A DNA stretch of 18,184 bases from Conidiobolus incongruus B7586 (taxonomy: Eukaryota; Entomophthoromycota; Entomophthoromycetes; Entomophthorales; Conidiobolaceae), in the NCBI GenBank assembly GCA_000697335.1, contig JNEM01016770.1, positions 1-18,184 of the forward strand, in the 5' to 3' direction. This document shows, in pieces, positions 8,705 to 18,184 of this stretch (positions are counted from its first letter, which is position 1; each line of letters starts with the position of its first letter). The position numbers were made by a program, and so were the translations under genes. The notes below the pieces were generated by a model. It had not been told where the DNA came from. It ran no database searches and saw nothing but the letters and a program-made list of their open reading frames with translations.

Positions 8705-10436
8705 TTACTCAATTTAGTAACAAGACTGCTTTATAGATATTAAATACTCCATTATACATTTTTCAAATTGGCCGTTGTCATAAATTTAATATACGTGATT
8801 ATATCTCAATAAAATCATATAATAAATATTCTTTTTAAAGTAACGAAAATTATATGCATTATGACATCGTACCAATTTTTTATTTAAAAAACCTATATTA
8901 TCGTGTTTAACTGCACTATTCAGCAAAGAATACTAACGCCATTACATGATAATTGAGTATAATCACTTATTTTATACGATTATAGTTTGATTTGTCTGTG
9001 TATAATTTAATCATTTCAATTGAAATATATGCTTTTAACCATTTAAAACTATAAAATTTTATCAACAAAATTTGGAATTATTCATTAAATTTTCAATAAT
9101 AAACAAAGGAATTCAATGAATTCATTGCAAAAAATGAAAATTTTATAATTTTAACTTCTCCCAAACCAAAAATTGCCAAAATTTTCATGATATCATAATT
9201 TCTAATCTTAAGAAGCGGAGTTTGAACAAACTTTAATTTGAAGCAATAGTTAAAAATTTCAATATCTTTCAAATGATTTTCAATATTAATGACTTTTAAT
9301 ATTTAGCAATATTGGTTAATTATTATTTATTATAAAAATTTGTTTCAATTTTCTAATATCAAAAGCAATGAATGTTTGATATTTTAAATATGTTTGTGGG
9401 TATTGAAGATGATTTCCCAAGTTATATTTGTAAGTAAATATCTTATACCCTGTAATGGTAAATATTTTGACCTATTAATCAATCTATCATACTAGACTGA
9501 ATATTTTATCACCTGATATGTAAAGATTTTTACAGATCATTAAACAATGACGTAGCCAAAAATAATTAAAAAATTAAATAAAATTATTAATTAATGCAAA
9601 CTATTTAAAAGTTAACTCAATTTCTTGTAGCAATAATCAATTTGAAACCTTTACTATCTGATATACAAAATCTTTAATCAATACTCGTTAAATAGTGACT
9701 AATAACTACTCATGAACGATGTCAACTATAGGAGCAACGACATATCATTTTTTTTAAATTTTAAGCTGAAAAAAGCACTATGTATGAAGAGGCTTGCTTC
9801 AAATTTATAATAAATTACGGATTATGTTACCAAATAATAGCTTTTTGGAGTTAGTAAACTTTAGTATTAAGGCGGTATACTAAATCAGTATAATCATAAC
9901 AACATAGAATATATTGAAATTTCTTGAAAATTTCAAGTACTAGTAAATACTAATATTGCACTTTAAGAAGCTTTTGTTAACCAAATAATAAATTGACTAT
10001 CAAGCCATTGAGCTAAATATTTTTACAAATTTAATATCTACAAAAGCACATATCACTTAAATTTTCTCATTAATATACTTAATCAGCCTTCAATATCATA
10101 GCGCTAAACATTTGCAATAAACCCAAGTAACATAAAATCTAATTTAAATTCAATTTATCAAAATCAAAAAATTACAAATTAATATACTTTTAAAATTACA
10201 AATCCCGATAGAATAAATTCCAATCATATAATTAGCTAGCTGATGAATTAGTTTTAGCCACATAATTTTAAAGTTTAATTTTTCATCTTTGAATCACACC
10301 GGTACAAAGTTAAATCATTTAATTTTGTATCTTATTTCTTTGACTTGACATTGACTAGGTTTGAACTAGTAAATATGATCAAATCACAAATAATCATTAA
10401 ATCAATGTCATACAAAAGTGATTTATTCTATTAACC
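8705..10436. other. divergent intergenic region between the last C2 gene and the HAM1-like gene
   Basis: No gene is supported on either strand. The region holds a heat-shock-element match (9915-9929) and scattered short inverted repeats. A 15-codon frame at 9390-9437 ends at a GTAAGT, but splicing there leads straight to a stop, so it is not called. Confidence 0.6.
9915..9929. promoter_or_regulatory. heat-shock element match (three perfect units)
   Basis: GAA-AT-TTC-TT-GAA gives three perfectly spaced alternating nGAAn units, the minimum consensus bound by HSF trimers. It overlaps a short perfect inverted repeat, CTTGAAAATTTCAAG (9923-9937). It is about 770 nt before the HAM1-like ATG and 1.4 kb from the divergent C2 gene, so the target is uncertain. 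Confidence 0.35.
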
Positions 10437-10440
10437 TCAA

Positions 10441-10448
10441 TTACGTCA
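10441..10448. promoter_or_regulatory. CRE-like site TGACGTAA
   Basis: TTACGTCA, read TGACGTAA on the other strand, lies about 250 nt before the ATG of the HAM1-like gene. It is a close match to the ATF/CREB bZIP consensus. Chance occurrence in 18 kb cannot be excluded. Confidence 0.3.
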
Positions 10449-10582
10449 TAAAGATCTCATAAATTTTGGAGGAATTTACTTAAAATTTGATTAATCCAAA
10501 AAACCAATCACAATATTAAAAATATGATAATAACTGCCAATCTTGGAAATTTTGATTGAAACTTCGATGAATCTTATCAAAA

Positions 10583-10590
10583 CGACGTCA
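10583..10590. promoter_or_regulatory. CRE-like site TGACGTCG
   Basis: CGACGTCA (TGACGTCG on the other strand) lies about 47 nt before the TATA box and 110 nt before the ATG of the HAM1-like gene, a credible position for a proximal activator site. Close upstream, at 10558-10570, GAA-AC-TTC followed by an offset GAA is an imperfect heat-shock element. Several CCAAT pentamers (for example 10504-10508, 10537-10541, 10625-10629) lie in the same promoter. Confidence 0.4.
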
Positions 10591-10636
10591 GACTTACCAA
10601 ACTTTTAGTATATTGAAGATCATGCCAATTGTCAGC

Positions 10637-10644
10637 TATATAAA
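10637..10644 (+). promoter_or_regulatory. TATA box of the HAM1-like gene
   Basis: TATATAAA lies 56-63 nt before the ATG. No other ATG occurs between it and the start codon at 10700, and a pyrimidine-rich tract (TCTTTTTCCC) lies between. Confidence 0.75.
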
Positions 10645-10699
10645 CGAAGTCCTCAGCCAGTTGGTCAATAATCTTTTTCCCAATTATTGAATATTAAAA

Positions 10700-13009
10700 A
10701 TGGCTAATAAACGTGAACAATTCGAGCGCGAAGTTTCTAAAAATGCTCCCCCTCTCGACTCTCAAAACGCTACCACTATTGATGTCAAACAGCTTAGAGA
10801 GACTAAAGAGGGATTGAGTGCTGCTGCTGATGCCTTACAGTAAGTTTTTTGATTGTTTGCCATTTTATCTGGTTCATTTCGATTAACTATCTATTTAATA
10901 ATTATATAGACAAGGCAAAATGCCAACTACTGCACAAGTAACCGGTGCTATCGACAAAGTCAAGGGTTCTGACATAACTTCTGGAGTGGAACTTTCTGAA
11001 TCAGGTCAGAGAGTTGTTGAAAAGGTCGATAAGGCCTTAGATTCCACCAAAGATTTCTTAACTGAGAAGAATGAAGGCGACGTTCTTCAAAGATTGATTC
11101 ATCATTCAAAATTAGCTTCCAAGAACTTAGATGGTAGATTAATTATTAAACTTGAATACTAATATATGTATTAATTATACTTTTTATTTTAGTTGAAAAG
11201 CCGGATATCGGAAGTGAAACTGAAGATGCTCAAAAGTTATTGAATCGTGCATACTCCCAAATGGTTCTCATTGCTAATTTAATCGTTACTTCTGGTGAAT
11301 TCCGAGGATTAGCCCATGATGTCTATAGCTTTGTAAGGGAAGTTCTTGCTGAAAACGTCCCAGGTGCCGAGTTATTGCCCGAATCCCATGAGATTACGGA
11401 TGAAAGCGGCAATATCAACAAAGAAAAGCTTAAGGAGAATGCTAACAAGCTCGGAGACAAAATGACTGAAGAAACTTCTCGATATGGAAGTGATGCTATT
11501 CAGAGAGCTGGTGAAATGGTTGAGCCCCACGCTAAAGATGCTAAGCACAAGCAATTCGATGAGAAAAACAAGCAGATGGGCATTCAGCAAGGAAAAGAAT
11601 TGTATCAAGAAGGAAAGGCCCAAGCACAGCAATTGTCTAATGAAGCCAAGAATATCGCTTCAAACGTCGCTCGAGATGCTCAGCTCACCGAAGAACAAAA
11701 GCAACAACTCACATCCAGATTGATCGGTATCTTGGATGAAGTTCAGACTAATACAGAATACAGAAAAGCCATTGAGGGTTTCATTGAAATTCTTGGATCG
11801 TTGAAGATGCTTGCCGAGGATACTATTGAAAAGACTTCTCAAGCCGCTGGTGTTGACCAAGCTAAGGAAGATGATAATGTTAAGCTTGCAGCTCAAAACG
11901 CACGCAAGGCAGTAGAAAACTTTGCAGGCAAGAAGTCCCTCAATAAGCTCATTAAAGCCTTCCAAAACTTCCAGAAGAAAGCTGAAAATGATGAAGTGAT
12001 CCAGAGACAATTCAAAGAAATTAGCGATTTCTTGCACAGATCTCTTCGCGACAACAAATTCGTCCACCAGAAAGACTATCCTGATCAAGCATCCAAATTG
12101 ATTGAAGACATTCGCTCTCATTTATCTAAGAACTATCGTGATCCTGTCAATAATGTGATGACTGAATTGACCCAAGTCAACAACGCGATCCAGGAAGATC
12201 CTACCACCAACGCCATGATCAAGGACCTTGAGAGCTTGACTGCTGAATTGTTCTTGGATGAAAATGGCCGTCCAACTGTCAAGTATGACTTATTGAACGA
12301 CTTCACCAAGTTTGTCCCTGTCCTTGCATCCAAGATGGAGGTTTTACATATTCCTCGTTTAGAAGACTCAGATGAAGACTATGAATATATCTTGGATAAT
12401 ATTACTCTCCGCTGCAGCAACATCCTGCCTCGACTTGTCCGTGTAAGAACTGATACAGAATTCAACACTGAAGAAGAAAGAATCGAAAATGCTGTCAGTA
12501 TTAAGATGCATTCTATCAATGCTTCTGCAGAGAATGTCGCCTTCTATTACAAGAAGCGCGTCGCACTGATGAATTTGGAAGATGCCGGCATTGTCAATCT
12601 CAACATCCCTAACGAAGGTATCGATATTTATATTAAACTCCTCCCCCGTATCGTGTCCGACAAGCCAGAGGATGTGAATGTTAATAAACAACACGCTGCA
12701 TTCAGAGTTGCCAGCGTCCGTTGTAAGGTCAATGAACTCAAGATCAGTACCAAGCACACCAAGTATCAAGCTATTTACTCGCTCTTTTCACGCCTCATCC
12801 AATCCAGAATCAAAAAGGAAATCGAAGAAAACATCGCCAAGGGAGTTCGTACCTTCTTGGAAAGTGTTGATGCTCAGATTACTAATTCCGACAGTAACAT
12901 CAAAGAAGTCAAGAAATCAGCTGAAGCCAAGACTTACACCGAGAAGGATGTTGTTGACCCTCATCCAGATGGCTGGAAGAGTGAAGTGTTTACTGTCAAA
13001 AACGATTAG
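10700..13009 (+). CDS. HAM1-like (former DUF5923/DUF4449) protein, three exons
   Basis: Exons 10700-10839, 10910-11133 and 11193-13009 join in frame to 726 residues. Intron 1 is GTAAGT...TATAG (70 nt); intron 2 is GTAGAT...TTTAG (59 nt) with a TACTAAT branch-like site. The N-terminal part (about 25-190) has the P-T-T-x-Q motif, then L-S-x-S-G-Q-R, and the L-x-R-L-I-H-H and G-E-F-R-G-L motifs of HAM1_N. Residues 199-291 are an Ala/Lys/Glu/Gln-rich amphipathic stretch like LEA proteins. Residues 550-690 match HAM1_C, whose fold is thought to resemble the BPI-type lipid-binding domain. The C terminus ends in a G-W-K-S-E-V-F motif. There is no signal peptide or membrane segment. Codon use is richer in G+C than surrounding DNA. 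The biochemical role is unproven in the family; lipid binding at membranes is inferred. No AATAAA is obvious after the TAG; ATTAAA occurs at 13074-13079. Confidence 0.88.
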
Positions 13010-13616
13010 GCTGCCTTTTAAATCAACATTTTCTACATTATTATATTATAGTATATTATATTTCCCCGTACTTATTAAAACCAACAAATTAGCTTAATAT
13101 TATTTTTTCATTTGAAATCACTTAGTTCACATTACAAGTTCGCACTATTTATATACCTTTAATATATTGATATCTAAAGTCACGGTGATACCTTGTATGC
13201 TAATATTTCAAATATATCATTTCAGATTCTGTACGTAATCTCACTTTGTAATTCTTTTTGATAAAACCTGAATTTTGTTTTTATGTTATTTTGATTTTGA
13301 AACTTATTGTAGTTTTTGTTATTAGTTTAATATATTACAAAATAGAAAGATTTTATTATATAAAAGATATCAATAACTGTTTCTGATCTTTATTCATCTC
13401 ATTAACTAGATATTCTAAATGATAATTAGAAAACAAACGAACTAAATTTGAATGAATAAATATTGATGAATAATAAAAAATATATTAAAATAAAATCAAC
13501 CTAAATCCAAAAATGTATAATACAAAAAATTAATCAAATTAATCGATGATATTAACAAAATAATTAGAAATAATAGATTTTCAAAAGTTAAAATGTATTA
13601 TCAGAGTAAAAAATAA
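13010..13616. other. convergent intergenic region
   Basis: The HAM1-like gene and the RRM/MLLE gene end tail to tail here, 607 nt apart. No gene or RNA is visible. It carries the 3' flanks of both genes and AT-rich sequence with short A and T runs. Confidence 0.65.
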
Positions 13617-15473
13617 TTATAATAATTTATTAATTTCGGGAACTAACAAATCTGGTCTCAACATTAAATAAACCATATCCTCAGTAGTTGTCATTTGATC
13701 CAATAGTTTGGTACAAATATCGGAAGGATTGGGTACTTGAAGCGTCTATTAAATAACAATAAATCATTAGTCAAATATTTGATAGATTTAAAAATATTAC
13801 CTCAAGGATAGGATATAGTTTATATCCAATTTCTTCTTTTTGATCTTGTTCGCTTAGTTCATTTAATTTATTTATAAATAATTCACAATCTTGTAAAATT
13901 AATAGCTATGAAAACAATGGTTTTAAATTAAGATTTTCAATTGGTTTAAATGGATATAAACTCACTTGTGGTGGAACTTCAATATTATTAAATATAACTA
14001 GAGCTTTAGCTTCTAATATCTAAAAAGTAATAATTGGGTTAATTTATGAAGTGAGATGATAAATTGCATTACCTTTTCCTTCAATACTGTAGGGTATTTT
14101 AATAACAATTCAATATTTTTAGGACCCAGCTGCTTCAAATAATCGATAATCATATCGATTTCTTTAAAGGGAATCAAATCTAAATTTTCTATGGATGTTC
14201 TGAGAGAATTCTTTAAATTTTCAGGTAATGGAGGATGAAACACTAATATATATCAATGAATATGACAGTTGAAAATGTGTATATATCAATCAGTTATGAT
14301 TACTTGGTGCTTCTGGATAACCTTCGGTATTCATAAAATTATGTCGAATATTTTGGATTTGCGACTGATAATCATCTTGGTCAGAATGTCTTGGTAAGTT
14401 GTTATTCAATGAATTTTGTAGTTTTTCGATGGATTTCATTCGGATTGCTGCGAGATCATCGAGTGTGTGGGAGCCGTCCATTTCATTCAATCCAGATGAT
14501 CGATTAGTGCTACCTACGTATAAACTCTGGTGCCTCACATGTCTCCTCCTGGGATTGAAATTTGAATTAGGTAAAGCTTCCATAAAGTTGACATTATTAA
14601 TTGGCTGAGCGTGTGGATTTTGTGATATGGGTCTAATCGATGATGAAGCTTCTGAAATTGGATTAGGTAGATCTATGTTGAAATATTTTTCAGGTATCTC
14701 ATTAGGATCAGCCATCGAAACAGAGCTATAATAAAATAAATTAATAAATGTGATAATAAATACGAATACAATAAAAATTTACATTTTACTCTTAAGTAAG
14801 ATCTTATTATTCATCATTTCAACAGCTCTCTCAGCGTGTTCCAGTTTCAAAAATTGAATATATACTATAATGCCCGATTTCAATTCCGACTCATCAGAAC
14901 ATTGAACTAAATTCAATATTGGACCGAATTCTCTAAAAATTTCAAATAAATTAAAACTTAAATTCAAATTGGTAGCTTTGATATAGTATTCCGGAATATC
15001 TTTGAACAAATTAAAATCTTCCAAATCGGGTGATAATTTTAATAAAATATTTAACCCTTTAATTTTACTATTATTTAATATGGCATATGCCTTTTCAACT
15101 ATAATTATGTGTTAATGATTTCATTTTTATATAACTTTTTTAAAATTACCATCTTTTAAACTTTGAAATTCTACTCGGTGAGTTACACCATTAATAGGAC
15201 TCTCAAAAGAATAAACTCTAATAACAACAATATTAAATTAGATAATATGTTAAAATTTTTAAACTACCTCATATAGTTAAACTTTTTGAATATATTATTG
15301 AGTTCGTTGATGGAAATTTCATTGGATAATTCTCTAATAAATAAATTTTCTTCACTGATAGATGGAGGCCGTTTGAATTTCATAGTTTTAAAATATGATG
15401 TATCAGTGTAGGTTTCATTATTGTCAGTTGGACATAGTGATGTTGATGAGGTATTAATTTGTGTTGAATTCAT
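13617..15473 (-). CDS. two-RRM, two-MLLE-like RNA-binding protein (Rrm4/PABP-like), eight exons
   Basis: Exons, in order of transcription: 15473-15268, 15217-15150, 15098-14783, 14725-14304, 14242-14073, 14019-13966, 13905-13801 and 13745-13617. Every junction is GT...AG, introns are 50-61 nt, and the join is in frame for 489 residues ending in TAA. RRM1 (about 43-113) has RNP2 N-L-F-I-R-E-L but a weak RNP1 lacking both aromatics. RRM2 (about 129-200) keeps Y130 and Y171. Residues 201-337 are Asn/Ser/Pro-rich, likely disordered. Residues 338-402 resemble an MLLE domain (Y-P-T-V-L-K-E-K matching the PABP S-P-E-S-L-R-S-K region). Residues 433-489 match MLLE better (I-G-Y-K-L-Y-P-I-L-E for PABP L-G-E-R-L-F-P-L-I-Q). 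MLLE domains bind PAM2 peptides. RRMs plus several C-terminal MLLE domains recall Ustilago Rrm4, which carries mRNA on endosomes, but that protein has three RRMs. The start has A at -3. It is far more AT-rich than the HAM1-like gene. Confidence 0.75.
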
Positions 15474-15856
15474 TTGTTTGATTGATCTTTTTCTTTAGAT
15501 CATTATATTCACTTAATCAATCAGATATTTATTATTTCAAATTTGGGTATTAAATTTTATGGGACTGGCTTTAAGTTGAGCATTTTGTAGATTTGATCAT
15601 TATGTATTTTTCAAAATACTAAGTTGTAAATTAAAAAAAATATTCTTTAATTGATGTTGTAAGAGTATATGAAATTGTCGCGGCTACACATAGATGATTT
15701 AATCTTTCCTAAATTATTTTAAAGATAGAGATATTAGATGTTATAAGAAATACATAAAATAATTCAATTTAATTAATTTGAAATCTATTCTTTAGGACGC
15801 AATTTTGAAATTCTAAATAGTCATATTATCCATAGAGCATGGAATTATCTCTTCCA
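15474..15856. other. upstream region of the RRM/MLLE gene
   Basis: No gene is supported. No strong TATA box is seen in the first 100 nt before the ATG, only AT-rich sequence. Scattered coding-like minus-strand words toward 15700-15850 may continue the decayed frame that follows. Confidence 0.5.
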
Positions 15857-16156
15857 TTACAGCTCTATCAAAAGAGCATCAGTAATCGGCTTTCCAAACT
15901 TTCGATCAGGAAAGGGGAGATGGCTTTGAGGTTGTTCATTGTTGTCCAAGGATAAATCAATATCTGAATCTGAGGAAGCTTACTTGATAAATTTTGAATG
16001 TGAAAACTGATACATTCATTTTAGAGATAAGAAATAATATTTCTTTATTTCTGTTTCCAGTATCAGATTAACACCAGCTAAGTTGGCTTTATCCTCAGTG
16101 TTAGAAGTAGGTATATCTCAATCTTGCAAGTTAAACTTAAAGCACAATACAACCAT
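15857..16156 (-). pseudogene. decayed reading frame of unknown family
   Basis: One minus-strand frame from an ATG at 16156 to 15857 has protein-like composition (acidic Ser/Asp run, then a Pro/Phe/Asp/Arg/Lys/Gly segment ending in a Leu/Ile/Glu helix-like stretch) over about 100 codons. About three breaks are visible within it and more beyond it. GC content is higher than in flanking DNA, as expected for former coding sequence. I do not recognise the family; it could be a lost host gene or part of a mobile element. Confidence 0.35.
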
Positions 16157-16237
16157 TTATGATTAAATTTATATATGTTATTATATAAGACTAGGGAGCT
16201 TCTGAAATCTTGTTAATATTTCTTAAAAATCAAAGAG

Positions 16238-16420
16238 ATTGGAAATTTTTTAATTTCTAATTTTTTAAACATATTATTAATTTTAGAAAAAATATATAAA
16301 TATATATAATCAATAGAAAAATATACTATTTTGAACAATATATATAGACATCTAATTTTTTTGATTATAAAATTAACATATAAAAGTTTATTATTTGATT
16401 ATATTTTAATTATTGATAAT
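16238..16420 (+). repeat. degenerate dispersed repeat, copy B
   Basis: This is the counterpart of the repeat at 7005-7160, in the same orientation. The best-matched part is 16244-16290; weaker similarity continues through about 16393-16420. As at copy A, a TpA-rich block begins just downstream. Confidence 0.4.
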
Positions 16421-16429
16421 ACTACCAAT

Positions 16430-18184
16430 AAAAATATATTGTTAATAGAAACTTTGATTTCCTAGTCCCACAAATAATAACTTAAATTAAACTTGCTTTT
16501 TGATTAAAATTAATAATAAAATAAAATTTACCTAATTATTAAAACAAATAAGAATAAAAGTATTAATCAATAAAGGATACTTAGAAAAAACTCTAATGTT
16601 ATTTATTTATTTATTTATATTAAAACTTTGCCAATAAAAATTATTGCTAATAATAATCATTAAAAGCTTTATTTTTTAGTATCATTAATATTTTACCATA
16701 AGCTTTCTAAAATAATTTTAAATATACAAATAAATTATACACTAATTTACAAAAGTAAGTCATAAAATCAAAAACACTTATATTTTTACTAATAACTTAA
16801 TTAATATTTAATGAAATAAACTTAAATTAAATAATTAAAATCTATTATATTTATTAATAATATATATCATTATATAATAATATTTAGCTATTAATTGGTT
16901 AAAATATAAACACTTAAATTTTACCTAAGGTGAGTTATAAATTTACAGGTTTTTAATGATAAAAAAATTAAAACTTAGTGTATTTACCTTTAGCTTTTCT
17001 AACTTCTTTAAGTTTATAGGGTATAGAATCAACTAACTTTTTATACTAAAAAAGGTTAATCTTGTTTTATACTTTTTAAATATATTCTTAAAGTTAATTT
17101 AAATCTTTTGTTAAGGGGAAAGCTTTATTAACTTTTTTTAACTAATCCTAAAGATATTTAATTAAGTTAAAGTTAAAAAATTAAAGAGGTTACTTTATAA
17201 CTATTATCTTATTATTTTTAAGCTAATTGGTAATAGAAGTTATAATATAATAAAAAATATTATCTTATTAGAAAATAACATCAGATTTATTTAACCTATA
17301 CTATTTAATAATTTTTTTCAATTTATTATTTAAAATACTTTGGTATATCTTAATATTAATTCCTTTATTAACTTTACAAAGATATTTTATATCTAAAGAT
17401 AACATATATCCTTAAATAATAATTAACCTATTATTGTATTTTTAGGTAAAATTAACATAATAGTTATAAAGTAGTTTTGTATCTTTTCTAAAATATCTAG
17501 CTTTTCTATTAAATTTACTAAAGTATATTTTTGTTTTATTAAATTAAATAACTTTACTCTAATTAGTTTTGGTTTAACATTAGTAGTGACATTTAAACTT
17601 TTATTTAACTTTACAATAAAATTACTTTAATTGGGGGTGTTTTTTTTAAAGTGTAAATAATATCTATACTAATATAAAACACATTTAATAATATTAATAT
17701 TAATTAATATTCTTATATAGTTTTATAATTCCTGTTATAATTCTATAGCAATATTATATTTGCTTGTATTAACTAACCTACAAATATACTTCTTATAATA
17801 TTTATTTATAATTTTAACACACTTAAATTTAAGTTTAAATGTGTTTTTATTGTTATTTTTAATAACCTTAACTATAGTAAACTAACTAACACTAGTAATT
17901 CTAATAATATTACAAGTTGATTTATCTTTTTTATAAAGTTGATTAATATACAAGTAGATTTTTTTAGAGAAGGATTTAAACATAATAATACTAATAAAAA
18001 AATTTAATATATTTGTAAAATATTATATAAAATAATAACAAAGAAAGAAAAAAAATATGACTATATATTGTTTAATATATCCCTTTGTCTCAAAAACCCA
18101 CAAATTTATAACTTACCTTAGTTAAATATTAAGGGTTAATATTTTTTCTAATAGTTTATTAAATATATCTAAATATATTTATTC
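16430..18184. mobile_element. long TpA-rich block, probable degraded transposon
   Basis: No gene survives here. The sequence is dominated by TTA/TAA words with almost no CpG. On the minus strand one frame around 17430-17600 reads as a Lys/Leu/Ile-rich protein-like stretch of about 50 codons before it breaks down into many stops. This fits an old element eroded by directional C-to-T change. Family, ends and age cannot be fixed from the sequence; the block may run past the window edge. A TTTA microsatellite lies at 16599-16619. Confidence 0.4.
16599..16619. repeat. TTTA tetranucleotide microsatellite
   Basis: About five uninterrupted TTTA units lie inside the TpA-rich block. Confidence 0.85.

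Noticed and set aside
9390-9437. Short plus-strand frame ending at a GTAAGT donor-like site
   Set aside because: Splicing to the nearest acceptor (TACTAG) leads to a stop within two codons, and no downstream exon is visible.
11240-13009. HAM1-like gene starting at 11240
   Set aside because: The frame there opens with TTG (Leu) in the middle of the HAM1_N domain. Two canonical introns connect it in frame to an upstream ATG at 10700 with its own TATA box.
11372-13097. Several open frames antisense to, or in other frames of, the HAM1-like exon 3
   Set aside because: They are shadows of a long, GC-richer coding exon. They lack family resemblance, and the sense frame has clear domain content.
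14399-14608. Plus-strand open frame inside exon 4 of the RRM/MLLE gene
   Set aside because: It is the antisense shadow of the Asn/Ser-rich linker exon and has no recognisable features.
1-18184. tRNA, rRNA, CRISPR or bacterial-type operon signals
   Set aside because: I searched by eye for cloverleaf T-loop motifs, rRNA cores and regular direct-repeat arrays and found none. Introns and TATA/AATAAA signals mark the DNA as eukaryotic.

Overview
The window is nuclear DNA of an AT-rich fungus. The evidence is spliced genes with short GT...AG introns (50-70 nt), TATA boxes 56-80 nt before start codons, an A at -3 of every start codon, and a HAM1-like protein of a family known mainly from fungi. Intergenic DNA is far more AT-rich than the coding regions. 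An early-diverging (zygomycete-like) fungus is my best guess, but the sequence does not settle the lineage. The code is standard: TAG and TAA both end intact genes.

Layout. (1) 1-2457: AT-rich DNA without a gene. (2) 2458-8531: a same-strand tandem array of four small single-C2-domain genes on the minus strand. Three are intact, intronless and exactly 123 codons long; the third in order (5837-6199) is a dead copy. The intact genes share a TATA box about 65-80 nt upstream and a bZIP-like element about 150-183 nt upstream. Two also share a short 3' processing element. A degenerate repeat relic (about 7005-7950) lies between the dead copy and the last intact copy. (3) 8532-10699: a divergent intergenic region with a perfect three-unit heat-shock-element match and CRE-like sites. 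(4) 10700-13009: a three-exon plus-strand gene for a 726-residue HAM1-like protein, a putative lipid-binding, stress-type protein with a LEA-like amphipathic segment. (5) 13617-15473: a convergent minus-strand gene that I assemble from eight exons into a 489-residue protein with two divergent RRM domains and two C-terminal MLLE-like domains. This resembles the architecture of Ustilago Rrm4 and of poly(A)-binding protein. (6) 15474-18184: no intact gene; a decayed reading frame at 15857-16156, then a second copy of the repeat seen near 7.0 kb and a very TpA-rich block that looks like mutated transposon remains.

How the parts may work together. The C2 proteins probably bind membranes in response to calcium, and the HAM1-like protein probably binds lipid. 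The RRM/MLLE protein is likely an RNA-binding adaptor that contacts PAM2-type partners, possibly for mRNA transport on membranes. No operon or obligate pathway links them; only the C2 array is a clear functional unit.
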